A stretch of 64,000 bases of DNA from assembly GCA_902529115.1 (NCBI GenBank), contig CABZVB010000003.1, positions 1 through 64,000 of the forward strand. The letters are read 5' to 3'. Below are positions 45,006 to 54,404 of this stretch, in pieces. Under the pieces are notes generated by a model, which saw only the letters and a program-made list of their open reading frames with translations, searched no databases and was not told the origin of the DNA. This DNA is from an uncultured Balneola sp. (GTDB taxonomy: Bacteria > Bacteroidota > Rhodothermia > Balneolales > Balneolaceae). Every line of letters begins with the position of its first letter. Positions within the stretch are counted from its first letter, which is position 1. The position numbers were made by a program, and so were the translations under genes.

Positions 45006-47102
45006 CTATTCCCAATTAGTACCCGGTTGAAATATAGACTTCAATAATATGTCCATATCCATACCTAAAGAATAATTTTGCATATAATATAACTGATAAT
45101 GCTCTGTATCTTGACCCTCTTGAAGCTTCCCCTTATTTAACTGAACCAAGCCAGTAAGACCCGGTTTTAGCACCCCTTTTTGATCGTTATAATGTTTAGA
45201 ATGACTATTCTGAACTGGAAGAATTGAGCCTACCCATGAATAATGTCCATGCAGCACACCAAGTAAGAATAAACTTCGATTATGCCACTTATACTTAGCT
45301 AGTGGCTTTAAAAAATGTTGACCTTTTGGTCGTTTAATCTCTGCTAGAAGAGCTAATGGCCAGAGTAGCGCAATACTAGGTAGAGCCAAAGCCAAATCAA
45401 AACTTCGCTTGACAAGGCGGTTTATGGGCTTATTTAATGAAAGTTCTATCTCAACCAGAGGTAAACTCTCGAGATAATCTACTTTTGATTTACCTAAAAT
45501 AAAGTCCATACTATCAGGTATGAGCTTACACTGAACTGATAGACCTTGCAACCTTGAAGTAGCTCGAAGCATCTCTTTATAGGATAGAGTACTCAACGAG
45601 AATAGTACCTGATCTGCATGATATGCTCTGACCATATCTTCTAACTGAGTTAATGACCCAAGAGGGTTTAGTATTGTTTTCTGGTTCGGTATATCCTGTT
45701 GTATTTCAAGACCCACGTCGTCGTCGTCAGTATTTATCTGGACCCAACCTAGTACCTCAACATTCCAATCTGGTCTAGCATGTATTTTAGGTATAAGTTC
45801 ACGGGCATCTAAATGAGTGCCAATAAGAAGTATTTTCGATTTCTTTATTTGCCCTTTGGCATATATTTGATTCCGTTTAGCATTTATCTGAAGTAGCTTC
45901 AAACCTATCATAAGCGTCACTGAAACCCCAAAACCAATTAATAAAGACAGACGGGAAAAGGCTAGATTTCGTGCAAAAAATGTAATAGCGGCTACTCCTA
46001 AATACGAAAATAAAAGAGCCTTTAGGGGAGTGGAAATAGAGTCAGTTTTATGCTGATATAAACCAAAAAGTGCCCAAATAAATAGATAAATTCCAGAGGC
46101 TAAAAGATTGATCCAAAGAAACTGAAAAGACTGTAGATCACTAAATATTTCAACACTGAATTGAAACCGAATTAAGAAACCTAAAATAATGGAGATATTT
46201 AACAGAACTAAATCGGCTGCAATCTGTGAAATTGCTCGTAAACGAGTGAATATGAATGAAAAAATGGTCTTTAACCAAATAGCAGAAAAAATTACTGCTC
46301 TAAATAGAGTGCTATATCTAAAGGAGTGATGCTTGTTAAAGAACAAATACATGGCCTTGTTGAAAATTTGAATATAGCGTAAATCCCCCTTTTTTGTACT
46401 CTCTCCTTTATAGTGAATAATGGAAGTAAATGGAACATAATCAATATGGTAACTAGTCTCTTGTATACGGTAACAGAGATCAATATCCTCTCCGTACATA
46501 AAGAAACGTTCATCAAAGCCCCCCATTTGTTGCAACAGCTCTGTTCTCCAGAACATAAACGAGCCAGATAAAACATTGATTTCCGCCTGTTGATTTTCCG
46601 AAAGCCAAGTAAGATAATACTGGCCAAATAAACGCGATTTCGGAAATATTGAATGCAAACCCAATAACTTAGTCAATGCCGCCCAAATAGTAGGGACCGA
46701 ACGTTTAGATTCTGGCGCAAAGCTGCCATCAGGATTAAGAATTTTACAGCCAGCAGCGCCACATTCCGGATTTTGTTTCATATGCTCAATAAGTACAGTA
46801 AACGTATCCTCACTGACCAGGGTATCTGGGTTAATAATCAGAGTAAACTCTCCTTTAGCTTCTTTAATCGCCTGATTATTAGCCTTACCAAACCCAAAAT
46901 TATCCTCGTTTGCAATATAAATTACGCCTGGATGCCGCTGTCGTAAATAAGCTACTGAATCATCCCCAGAGTCATTATCTACCACAAATATCTGTACCTT
47001 ATATTGACGTGCTGCCTTGTAAATAGAGCTGAGTAAGTTCGAGACATATTCCTTAACTCTATAATTTACAATTACGATGCTTATATCAATTTTTTTAGCC
47101 AT
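45006..47102 (-). CDS. Fusion: GT2 glycosyltransferase + membrane domain + degenerate sugar-phosphate transferase
   Basis: 698 residues. Residues ~1-265 form a GT2 rhamnosyltransferase-like domain (IVIVNYRVKEYVSNLLSSIY, FVVDNDSGDDSVAYLRQ, LIINPDTLV, MYGEDIDLCYRIQ). Residues ~265-415 contain several helices (LLNISIILGFLIRFQF; LLASGIYLFIWALFGLYQ), ~420-550 a Rossmann-like domain and ~560-698 a relic of the sugar transferase domain (VKRSFDLALALPSIALLW; LKPGLTGLVQLNKG; YYMQNYSLGMDMDILLKSIF). The catalytic centre is lost: no FRQERVG segment, and LRIDELPQL-NVIRGEMSLVGPRPE is reduced to SLFLLGVLHGHYSWVGSILP. It can therefore hardly transfer sugar phosphate and may bind the lipid carrier or position the GT2 half. 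It overlaps the preceding GT2 gene in a TAATG junction. Confidence 0.85.
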   Translation of the reverse strand: MAKKIDISIVIVNYRVKEYVSNLLSSIYKAARQYKVQIFVVDNDSGDDSVAYLRQRHPGVIYIANEDNFGFGKANNQAIKEAKGEFTLIINPDTLVSEDTFTVLIEHMKQNPECGAAGCKILNPDGSFAPESKRSVPTIWAALTKLLGLHSIFPKSRLFGQYYLTWLSENQQAEINVLSGSFMFWRTELLQQMGGFDERFFMYGEDIDLCYRIQETSYHIDYVPFTSIIHYKGESTKKGDLRYIQIFNKAMYLFFNKHHSFRYSTLFRAVIFSAIWLKTIFSFIFTRLRAISQIAADLVLLNISIILGFLIRFQFSVEIFSDLQSFQFLWINLLASGIYLFIWALFGLYQHKTDSISTPLKALLFSYLGVAAITFFARNLAFSRLSLLIGFGVSVTLMIGLKLLQINAKRNQIYAKGQIKKSKILLIGTHLDARELIPKIHARPDWNVEVLGWVQINTDDDDVGLEIQQDIPNQKTILNPLGSLTQLEDMVRAYHADQVLFSLSTLSYKEMLRATSRLQGLSVQCKLIPDSMDFILGKSKVDYLESLPLVEIELSLNKPINRLVKRSFDLALALPSIALLWPLALLAEIKRPKGQHFLKPLAKYKWHNRSLFLLGVLHGHYSWVGSILPVQNSHSKHYNDQKGVLKPGLTGLVQLNKGKLQEGQDTEHYQLYYMQNYSLGMDMDILLKSIFQPGTNWE

Positions 47103-47833
47103 TAGACCCCAATCTTATTGAGTAGGTACTCTAGCTTTGCCCGCCAACCTAAGCCATATCCAGTCTTTCTGGCAGTCCCGCGCCAGAGATGGTCAATGCT
47201 GTTATTCATCGGATAATCTACTAACCGAAATCCATTTAACCAGGCTTCTCTGAAATTTTGAAGAGTAGGTTGCCCATGATGTACAAAAGGAGAGAACCGG
47301 AGATATAATGCCCTATTTATTACCATGTAAGGTGTTTGTAAAATAATTTGACCTGTTGATTTTTTAGTGCTAAATCCTCGTTTATTCACCCTATTAAACA
47401 TTCCTACAGCATAATTTTTCTCATCGGATTCCAAAAGCTCTACTACACTTTCTAAAAATCCCCCTTCTTTTGTTACTGTGTCACTATCTAAAAAAAAGAC
47501 ATACTTCGATTTTACTATCTTTCGTGCTGCAAAGTCCATAGCTGGCCCGTGATATATATTATTCGGTAGAGGAATCCATTGGGTGTTCAATTGTGTGCCA
47601 ATCCACTCCTGGACTTGATTTACAATGTCCGAGTCTGACCCATTATCCACTACATATAAAGGGGTTACGGGGTAAAAATGGTTAAATGATTCAACTGCCT
47701 TTTTGAGCAATTCTGGGGTCTGGTAATGGATAATTACAACACTTAAATCCAACTGCTTAGATGCATTTTCCCATATTAATGCATCCGCTGATTCTTTTAA
47801 ACTTGAGATATCTGTCGGCGATTCTTGTTTCAT
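47102..47833 (-). CDS. GT2-family glycosyltransferase
   Basis: 243 residues from ATG 47833, one base after the stop of the PorZ gene; an in-frame ATG at 47872 would overlap PorZ by 38 bases. GT-A motifs: DLSVVIIHYQTPELLKKAVE near 45, YVVDNGSDSDIVNQVQE near 75 and FLDSDTVTKEGGFLES near 125 (the DSD metal site). The acceptor side has HGQPTLQNFREAWLNG, with a HLWRGTARKTGYG ending. Sugar donor unknown. The stop codon overlaps the ATG of the fusion GT in TAATG, showing tight coupling. Middle gene of the PorZ - GT2 - GT2 fusion operon. Confidence 0.88.
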   Translation of the reverse strand: MKQESPTDISSLKESADALIWENASKQLDLSVVIIHYQTPELLKKAVESFNHFYPVTPLYVVDNGSDSDIVNQVQEWIGTQLNTQWIPLPNNIYHGPAMDFAARKIVKSKYVFFLDSDTVTKEGGFLESVVELLESDEKNYAVGMFNRVNKRGFSTKKSTGQIILQTPYMVINRALYLRFSPFVHHGQPTLQNFREAWLNGFRLVDYPMNNSIDHLWRGTARKTGYGLGWRAKLEYLLNKIGV

Positions 47834-47834
47834 A

Positions 47835-50243
47835 TCATCGTATAATAACAACTTTACCAATGCCGCGTTCACCTTCGCTCACATCCCAGGCCACTAAGAA
47901 GTAAACCCCACTACTAAACTTTTGACCATTTGAATTATACCCGTCCCATTGCGCACGACCACCACTAGCTTGCAATTCATGCACTACATTCCCACCCGAA
48001 TTAAGTACTCGTATCCGTGTAGATTGGCTTAAATTTTCAATTATGATTCGCTCATGTTGATCATACAAAAAGGGATTAGGATAGACCTTTAATGATCCCA
48101 TTTTAGCTTTTGGAGATTGTGCTATATCAATAAAACTTACTAATCCCCTATCGGTTGCTACAAATACTTCGCCTGATTCTTCATTTATAGCAATGGACAA
48201 AATATTATTTGAAATTAATGGACTATTCTCTTCAGTATAACGCTCAAGAATAGTAGTCCCTTCCTCATTTAATAACCATAATCCTTGATTAATACTACCA
48301 ATCCATTTCTGATTAGCGCCATTGACTGCCATAGCACTAACATTAATATCACGTAATAAATACCTCGAGAAAGCCGAGGTATCTTCATTTAATAACCACT
48401 GAGATTGACGTTCAGATGACCGTTGACTGTCTATAATAAACCGAGGGAATAGAAAGCGAGCAATCCCCCTAGCCGTGCCAATCCACACTTCCCCATTCTT
48501 GTCTTCCAAAAAGGCATTAACTTTATTATGCGGTAAATTACCATTACTTGCAGATGTAGTCAGTTTAACTCCTTGGTCGTCTTGAAGATCAATTGGATCA
48601 TTGGTATCAAGTATTAATAGACCCGTTCCATCACCAGTTGAACTTTGAAGGGAAATCCACTTATAATCATTTGAGTCGATGAATAAATTAACATATTCAT
48701 CAAGTGTATTCACTGCGTAATTTTTTGCATGAGCTAACCAAGTATCTTGATTTGGTTCATAAACATATAACGGTTCGGATCCATACCGGCTAACCAGCCA
48801 AACCTGATCTTTACTATCTGCAGATAAACCAGAAATTACCGTATACTCCGGATTATCAGCTTCCCAACCCCGGATAGTACTGTTATATGCATTATATATT
48901 TGTATCGCATTGGTTGTTTTGTTGTGCTTAACTACTCCACTTCCCCAAGATCCAACAAAATAATGAGAACTATTTTGAGCTGTTGTAAAGGCTTGTTTGA
49001 AGTTCTCTTGATCTAACAATTCAGTATTTTGAGCGTTAAAGCTTATCCAGGAACTATCCTGAAAAAAAGAATAACCTTTTGATCGGTCAATGATTCTGTT
49101 ACCTGTAACATTATTAGAGGTCGCAGAAAATAAGCGCCCATCAGACCAATCTAACCCAGTAAAAAAATTAGTATAGGGCCCAATGGGTATAAATTGATCC
49201 CAATCTGATGGGCTAGTAAATACCAATAAACCCAAATCAGTCGTCCCCATCAGCAATTGATCATATAGTATAGTACTAGTACGAATACCCCGAACATTTT
49301 CGACCCTATATATCTTGGTAGATGTATATGTTGATCGACGCATTATTCTGTTATTAAAAATCAACATAAGATCTTGGCCGTCTCGCTGGTGTACGACATC
49401 TAATGATTGAAGATAGTTTACTCCTTCTTCTTTTAACCAAACAACACCATTGAAGTAATATAGTGACTCCTGTACAACAGCATATGCCCCACTATTAAAA
49501 AAACAAACATCTTGTATAAAATTTGAAGGTAGACCGTCGACTGTAGTAAATACGATCCAAGATTCACTAAGTAGCAAATTATCGTTCAAATTAGCCCTGA
49601 CGACTCCTTGCGATGTAGCAGCTATTAACTCGTCATCAAAAATATCTAAAGCATAAATTGGTGTACCACGAGCAAGATTACCTAGTCCTATATAACTTTG
49701 CTGCACGTATAAGTCATCTATATTAAACTCAATAATACCAAAATCTGTAGCTACAAATAGAATATCATTATGAATAACAAAATCACGAACAAATTTTGAT
49801 GGGTACTGATCAACTCTAAGTAAGTCCGTAATGGTTTTTATAGATGAATATTCTATGTTATACACATCAATTGCGCCATCCATATACCCTAAAAATAATT
49901 GCTTTGATGGCGAATGATAGGCTAGCTTTTGAATATCCAGACGATGAAGACCGTCCATAGTTGTTAATGTGCTACTGATTCCTACTGAATTTGTAATAAC
50001 CAGTCCCCCCTGAGTTGCAACGAATCTATAATTTTGATCAGTCACAATAATATCATTGACAGTGGAAAAGGAGGAATAAACCCGCCACTCATCAATTACT
50101 TGTGCATTTGTGGATTTCAAACTCAATGATAAAACCCAACAAAATATTACACATACAATAGGTAGATGAGTGAGATTCAATATTCTCTGAATTAAATATT
50201 TACCTGATGGTATTTCCTTTCTTTGATTTATTTGAACAAACAT
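47835..50243 (-). CDS. porZ: PorZ-like beta-propeller protein of the type IX secretion system
   Basis: Exported protein of ~800 residues. The ATG at 50243 gives a signal peptide (hydrophobic VCVIFCWVLSLSLKSTNAQ); the in-frame ATG at 50282 is less likely. The N-terminus (EWRVYSSFSTVNDIIVTDQN, YRFVATQGGLVI, LFLGYMDGAIDVYN) matches the PorZ N-terminal propeller. Further two-component-regulator-type propeller repeats follow (KNGEVWIGTARGIARF, GEVFVATDRGLVSF). The C-terminus is a FlgD/T9SS-type Ig domain (GSLKVYPNPFLYDQHERIII, QWDGYNSNGQKFSSGVYFL). In Porphyromonas, PorZ is part of the PorU-PorV-PorQ-PorZ attachment complex and binds the anionic LPS to which cargo is joined. Followed one base later by a GT2 gene. 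The symbol rests on resemblance and domain order. Confidence 0.82.
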   Translation of the reverse strand: MFVQINQRKEIPSGKYLIQRILNLTHLPIVCVIFCWVLSLSLKSTNAQVIDEWRVYSSFSTVNDIIVTDQNYRFVATQGGLVITNSVGISSTLTTMDGLHRLDIQKLAYHSPSKQLFLGYMDGAIDVYNIEYSSIKTITDLLRVDQYPSKFVRDFVIHNDILFVATDFGIIEFNIDDLYVQQSYIGLGNLARGTPIYALDIFDDELIAATSQGVVRANLNDNLLLSESWIVFTTVDGLPSNFIQDVCFFNSGAYAVVQESLYYFNGVVWLKEEGVNYLQSLDVVHQRDGQDLMLIFNNRIMRRSTYTSTKIYRVENVRGIRTSTILYDQLLMGTTDLGLLVFTSPSDWDQFIPIGPYTNFFTGLDWSDGRLFSATSNNVTGNRIIDRSKGYSFFQDSSWISFNAQNTELLDQENFKQAFTTAQNSSHYFVGSWGSGVVKHNKTTNAIQIYNAYNSTIRGWEADNPEYTVISGLSADSKDQVWLVSRYGSEPLYVYEPNQDTWLAHAKNYAVNTLDEYVNLFIDSNDYKWISLQSSTGDGTGLLILDTNDPIDLQDDQGVKLTTSASNGNLPHNKVNAFLEDKNGEVWIGTARGIARFLFPRFIIDSQRSSERQSQWLLNEDTSAFSRYLLRDINVSAMAVNGANQKWIGSINQGLWLLNEEGTTILERYTEENSPLISNNILSIAINEESGEVFVATDRGLVSFIDIAQSPKAKMGSLKVYPNPFLYDQHERIIIENLSQSTRIRVLNSGGNVVHELQASGGRAQWDGYNSNGQKFSSGVYFLVAWDVSEGERGIGKVVIIR

Positions 50244-50388
50244 AATTAAATGTACGGATTCAGTTGGGCTTCTACCATACAATTTCTATGATGAATATCG
50301 TAAAAGAAGTAGAGTACTATGCCAAATTTATTTCCAGTTTTTTTCTGAAAAATACTTGGCATGTAAAGAATAGTAAGTTCATTCTTGA

Positions 50389-51123
50389 CTATTCAATTCT
50401 ATCTTCATCATAATTCTTTAGCAAACGTACACCTAAATACATAAATGGAGTATCAAATAAAGCAAAAAAGAACTTAAATAAGTATGAATTGAGGATAAGT
50501 ATAATGACAGCACCCGCATCATCAATAGCATCATCTAGATTGCCCGCTATGTATAAAATGGTAATGATAGCTGTTGAATCTACTAGCTGACTAACCGTTG
50601 TTGAAGCATTATTCCTAAGCCAAAGATGTTTACCTTTTGTTAAACGCTTCCAAAAATGGTACAATCGGACATCTACACTTTGGGCAATTAAATAAGCAAT
50701 CATGGAAGCTATGGTATTACCGACCATGAATTGATATACTCCTTCAAATAAATCTAGCCCTCCACTTACTCCGACAGAATTGGGTAGCCAGTGATTTATA
50801 CTCATGAGTAACAGCATAAAGACGTTCATTCCAAAACCGACCCAAACCAACATTTGAGCTCGTTTACGTCCAAAAAGTTCACTGATTAAATCAGTTGCAA
50901 GAAAAGTAAATGGATAAGCAACTACCCCTGCCGGCACACTCATAGTGTAGATACTACCGTTCCTAATAAGGTCAGGTGTTAAAGCTTCCAACCAGGAAGG
51001 TAATTCTAGGCTAAAAATTGTTACGAATTTGGTAGTTCCAATGACATTACCTAATACAAGAGAGGTCAAAAAGATCCCTGATAGAGTCAAAAATAAGGCG
51101 TCACGTCGATGATCTTTTTTCAT
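50389..51123 (-). CDS. Queuosine-precursor transporter (YhhQ/VUT family)
   Basis: 244-residue inner-membrane protein with about six helices. Conserved segments: LVLGNVIGTTKFV, PAGVVAYPFTFLATDLISEL followed by FGRKRAQMLVWVGF, and LRNNASTTVSQLVDSTAIIT with the charged residues typical of YhhQ. It takes up preQ0/preQ1 or queuine for Tgt; tgt lies ~5.4 kb away. The vitamin-uptake family name VUT covers the same group. ATG at 51123. It is upstream of PorZ on the same strand but ~145 bases apart, so co-transcription is uncertain. Confidence 0.93.
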   Translation of the reverse strand: MKKDHRRDALFLTLSGIFLTSLVLGNVIGTTKFVTIFSLELPSWLEALTPDLIRNGSIYTMSVPAGVVAYPFTFLATDLISELFGRKRAQMLVWVGFGMNVFMLLLMSINHWLPNSVGVSGGLDLFEGVYQFMVGNTIASMIAYLIAQSVDVRLYHFWKRLTKGKHLWLRNNASTTVSQLVDSTAIITILYIAGNLDDAIDDAGAVIILILNSYLFKFFFALFDTPFMYLGVRLLKNYDEDRIE

Positions 51124-51320
51124 AAATCAGTGAACTCATTGAATGGTTAGATTTTTCTTGAAATTTAATCAAATGCTTGAACGAAGCGAACATTGCAACT
51201 GTTTGGTAATTTTATATAAAAAGTAAACGAAAATTGAGTACATCTTAACTAAAGAACTCAGATAATCATTCACGCTGGCAGTTATACACCTGTTCAAAAA
51301 AAAATTCACTTAGAGCGGAT

Positions 51321-51980
51321 ATGGGAAAAAAAAATATGGATCAAATTACATCCAAAATTGAGTTAAGTTTATTGGCCGCTGAGTTATACCAGAAAAAAGG
51401 TAGACTAAGTATGCGCGATCTGATTAACTCCAGTGAAATGAGTGCATCACAGATATTTGAACTTTTCCCAGCTAAAGATGCTCTGCTCGCCTATGCATAT
51501 CCATCGATGGTTTTTCAATATTGGGCAATGATCGACGAAATTGATGACTTTCATCGGCTAGTGATTAGTGAAAAATTAGGAAACTTCATTTATACCATGC
51601 TAGAGATGTTTACAGACCACAAGCTTTTTGTTAAAGATACATTCACTCGTTTAGTGGCATGCAAGGGAGTAAAAAGTGATTTTGCTGATGAAGTTTCTGC
51701 GGTTTATAAAGACTTTTTAACTCGCGACGGTAATTTATCTATCACGGCGGGTTTGGTCACTCGTCCACTGCTTTACCGTTGGATGACCACACAATTTATT
51801 GCACTGATAGAATTTTGGATACGTGATACATCAGCCAGTAAAGAACGAACAATTGGATTGGTTGATAAAGCCTGTAGTCTGTTTGAAGACGTTTTATATA
51901 GTGAATTAATCGATAAAGGCCTTGACTTCAGTAAATACTTATATTCGACCTTAAACATTACTTTTAGGCATAAGTCATGA
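51321..51980 (+). CDS. TetR-family regulator
   Basis: 219 residues. The N-terminal ~65 carry the TetR helix-turn-helix (ELSLLAAELYQKKGRLSMRD, LINSSEMSASQIFELFPAKD, ALLAYAY), followed by an all-helical ligand-binding region. It overlaps the following UbiB-like kinase by ATGA (stop/start), so the pair is translationally coupled and the regulator probably controls its own operon. The effector is unknown. The ATG at 51321 follows a short AT-rich region with no clear ribosome site. Confidence 0.88.
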   Translation: MGKKNMDQITSKIELSLLAAELYQKKGRLSMRDLINSSEMSASQIFELFPAKDALLAYAYPSMVFQYWAMIDEIDDFHRLVISEKLGNFIYTMLEMFTDHKLFVKDTFTRLVACKGVKSDFADEVSAVYKDFLTRDGNLSITAGLVTRPLLYRWMTTQFIALIEFWIRDTSASKERTIGLVDKACSLFEDVLYSELIDKGLDFSKYLYSTLNITFRHKS

Positions 51981-53314
51981 GCGATTTTCCATCATCCAAA
52001 TTTCAACGTGGTCGAATTATAGCTAAAACCGGGCTGAAAGTAGGCACGAATTACGCTCAGCGCTATCTCAAAAAGAGAATAACGGGGAAAGAAAAGAGTG
52101 CAAAAGAGTTCCATTCTGAAAATGCTCGTGAGGTATTTAAAGAGTTTACCAAACTAAGAGGTACAGCACTCAAAATTGCTCAAGGGATGAGCATGGATCA
52201 AGGCTTTTTGCCTGAAGAATTTGCAGAGGTGATGACCCAAGCTCAATATAGTGTTCCCCCCATTAACAAGGCGTTAGTGCGAGCCATTATAAAACGAGAA
52301 TTGGGTGAGTATCCAGAGCAGATTTTTGCACATTTTGAAGCGGATGCCTTTGCTGCCGCCTCTATCGGACAAGTGCATAAAGCCGTGCTCAAAGACGGCA
52401 GAAAAGTAGCCATCAAAATTCAATATCCAAATGTTCGAGAAACCATTGATTCGGATATGGTCGTTGCAAAATCTTTAGCTCGCAGAATTATCAAAAAAGG
52501 TCAGGTTATTGACCCTTATTTTGATGAGATTCGTTCAACTCTTCTTATTGAAACCGATTACCTACATGAGGGAGCACAAATCAAGGCCTTCAAAGAGCGT
52601 TTTGGGAATGAGCATTTTCTTATACCTGATTGGATACAGAAGTACTCAACAGAACGAATTTTGTGTATGAGTTTTCTTGAAGGGCGTCATTTGGGTGATT
52701 TTTTAAAGGAAGAACCTTCTCAAGATGAGCGTAACCATTTCGGACAACTAATTTGGGAATTCTTTCATGAAGAATTACGGATTGGAGGATACGTTCATGC
52801 CGATACCCATCCTGGAAACTTTTTATTTACCTATGACGGTAAGTTGGGAATTATTGATTTCGGGTGTGTTAAGTTGTTTCCTGACGAATTCTTCACAAAT
52901 TACCTTAAACTCTTGCCTTGTCACCTGGGTGATGATGAAGAGGCCATTCGAGAGTTATACAAGAAACTAGAAGTCATTAACCCAAATGCGAGAGTTCAAT
53001 CGAAAGAAGATGAGTATTATAATTTCGCTCGAAACTATGGGATTATGTTTTCAAAACCCTATCGATATGATTTTTTTGATTTCAGCAACCCTGACTTTGA
53101 TAATGAAATAAGGCATTTTACAAAAGAAGCGCCGTTGTCAAATGAAGTTAGGGGTTCTAAACACTTTCTATATACTAGCCGAGTTCACACTGGTCTGTAT
53201 AGCATTCTTATTAAACTTGGCGCCGTCATCTCTACAAAAAACTCTAAATTGATACTAAGTGAATTATTAGATATGTCATTTGACCCATATAGAGAATCCG
53301 TGAGTGTCGGCTAA
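51977..53314 (+). CDS. ABC1/UbiB-family atypical kinase
   Basis: 445 residues. Family motifs: LRGTALKIAQGMSMDQGFLP near 65, where the usual KxGQ is KIAQ (Gly to Ala), the Ala-rich ATP loop AAASIGQVHKAVLKDGRKVA near 130, catalytic HADTHPGNFLF near 270 and IIDFGCVKLF with the metal Asp. UbiB/Coq8 proteins support quinone or lipid transport and lipid-soluble cofactor synthesis, acting as small ATPases rather than kinases. The role here is not defined. It overlaps the TetR gene by four bases and ends in a strong terminator. Confidence 0.92.
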   Translation: MSDFPSSKFQRGRIIAKTGLKVGTNYAQRYLKKRITGKEKSAKEFHSENAREVFKEFTKLRGTALKIAQGMSMDQGFLPEEFAEVMTQAQYSVPPINKALVRAIIKRELGEYPEQIFAHFEADAFAAASIGQVHKAVLKDGRKVAIKIQYPNVRETIDSDMVVAKSLARRIIKKGQVIDPYFDEIRSTLLIETDYLHEGAQIKAFKERFGNEHFLIPDWIQKYSTERILCMSFLEGRHLGDFLKEEPSQDERNHFGQLIWEFFHEELRIGGYVHADTHPGNFLFTYDGKLGIIDFGCVKLFPDEFFTNYLKLLPCHLGDDEEAIRELYKKLEVINPNARVQSKEDEYYNFARNYGIMFSKPYRYDFFDFSNPDFDNEIRHFTKEAPLSNEVRGSKHFLYTSRVHTGLYSILIKLGAVISTKNSKLILSELLDMSFDPYRESVSVG

Positions 53315-53356
53315 CTTCTACTAGCCCACGCTCAGCAGGCTAGAATATCAAAAATT

Positions 53357-53392
53357 AAAAAGGCACACATCAGTTAAGATGGCGCCTTTTTT
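53357..53392 (+). terminator. Rho-independent terminator after the UbiB gene
   Basis: AAAAAGGC (53357-53364) pairs with GCCTTTTT (53384-53391) around a loop of 19 bases, ending in a T6 run. It lies between the convergent UbiB and hflC genes. The A/T-flanked stem could act in both directions. Confidence 0.75.
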
Positions 53393-53446
53393 GATTGTAT
53401 TAAGTTTAATGAGACTGATCCTCGCCTAACAAACCATAGTAAACTA

Positions 53447-54394
53447 CTACTGATCTATAGTATTTAGAAACTTATAAAACTCGCTGTCCGTGGATATAAT
53501 AAGAGAGGTTTCCTTATCAATAGTGCTAATATAAGCTTCCATAGTCTTGGTAAAATCATAAAGCTCTCTTGCCGAGCGTGAACGATTGTACGACTGATTG
53601 TAAATTGCTGCTGCTTCTGCATCTGCTTTACCTCGAATTGTCTCTGCTTCCCTGAAGGCTTCAGATTGAATACGTAACAATTCTCGCTCCTTTTCACCAT
53701 TTATTCTAGAGGACTCACCCTGACCTTCTGATCTAAATTTGTCGGCTATTCGATTTCTTTCCGATATCATACGATCATAGACAGTTCGGCGAACCTCCTC
53801 CACGTAATTGATTCGTTTAAATCTAAAATCCAACACTGCAATTCCGAGATCTGAAGCGCGTTCATTCGCTAATTCTTGGATTTGTTCTTGAATCACGTCT
53901 CGGCCCGTCTGGATAACCTCTAATGAATCAGTTACTATATCGGCAATGATACCTTCTGATATAGGCTCTCGATTTGTAGATCTAATTAATTCAACAAGAT
54001 TGTGGGCGGCGATAGCATTTCGAGTTTCACCGTCTAAAATATCATCCAGACGTGATTGAGCACCACGCTCATCCCCTAATCGCTGAAAATATTGCAGAGG
54101 GTCAGTAATTTGCCAACGCGCATAGGTATCCACAAATATGAATTTTTTGTCTTTGGTTGGCACTTGATTTCGATCACCATCCCATTCCAGATATCTCTTT
54201 TCAAAATAGTTCGCAGTTTGAATAAAAGGTACTTTAAAATTAAGACCTGGTTCTGTTACAGACTCACCAACTGGATTACCAAACTGTGTTATCACAACTT
54301 GTTCGGTTTCATCTACAATATAAAAACCATTATTTATAACAATCACTACTAAGAATGCAAGGATAGTCGTAGCTATTTTTGAGAAATTTTTCAT
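53447..54394 (-). CDS. hflC: FtsH-protease modulator HflC
   Basis: SPFH/band-7 protein of 315 residues that forms a periplasmic cage with HflK around the FtsH protease and restrains it. One N-terminal helix (IATTILAFLVVIVINNGFYI) followed by DETEQVVITQFGNPVG, typical of HflC. The long coiled-coil part includes RNRIADKFRSEGQGESSRIN and a long Glu/Ala-rich helix. It ends with the conserved DSEFYKFLNTI-type motif. Eleven bases after hflK on the same strand: a classic hflKC operon. FtsH itself is not in the window. Confidence 0.94.
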   Translation of the reverse strand: MKNFSKIATTILAFLVVIVINNGFYIVDETEQVVITQFGNPVGESVTEPGLNFKVPFIQTANYFEKRYLEWDGDRNQVPTKDKKFIFVDTYARWQITDPLQYFQRLGDERGAQSRLDDILDGETRNAIAAHNLVELIRSTNREPISEGIIADIVTDSLEVIQTGRDVIQEQIQELANERASDLGIAVLDFRFKRINYVEEVRRTVYDRMISERNRIADKFRSEGQGESSRINGEKERELLRIQSEAFREAETIRGKADAEAAAIYNQSYNRSRSARELYDFTKTMEAYISTIDKETSLIISTDSEFYKFLNTIDQ

Positions 54395-54404
54395 GTCGGT
54401 CCTC

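Noticed and set aside
47834-47872. Longer start for the GT2 gene at 47872
   Set aside because: It would overlap PorZ by 38 bases and add residues without family match; ATG 47833 directly follows the PorZ stop.
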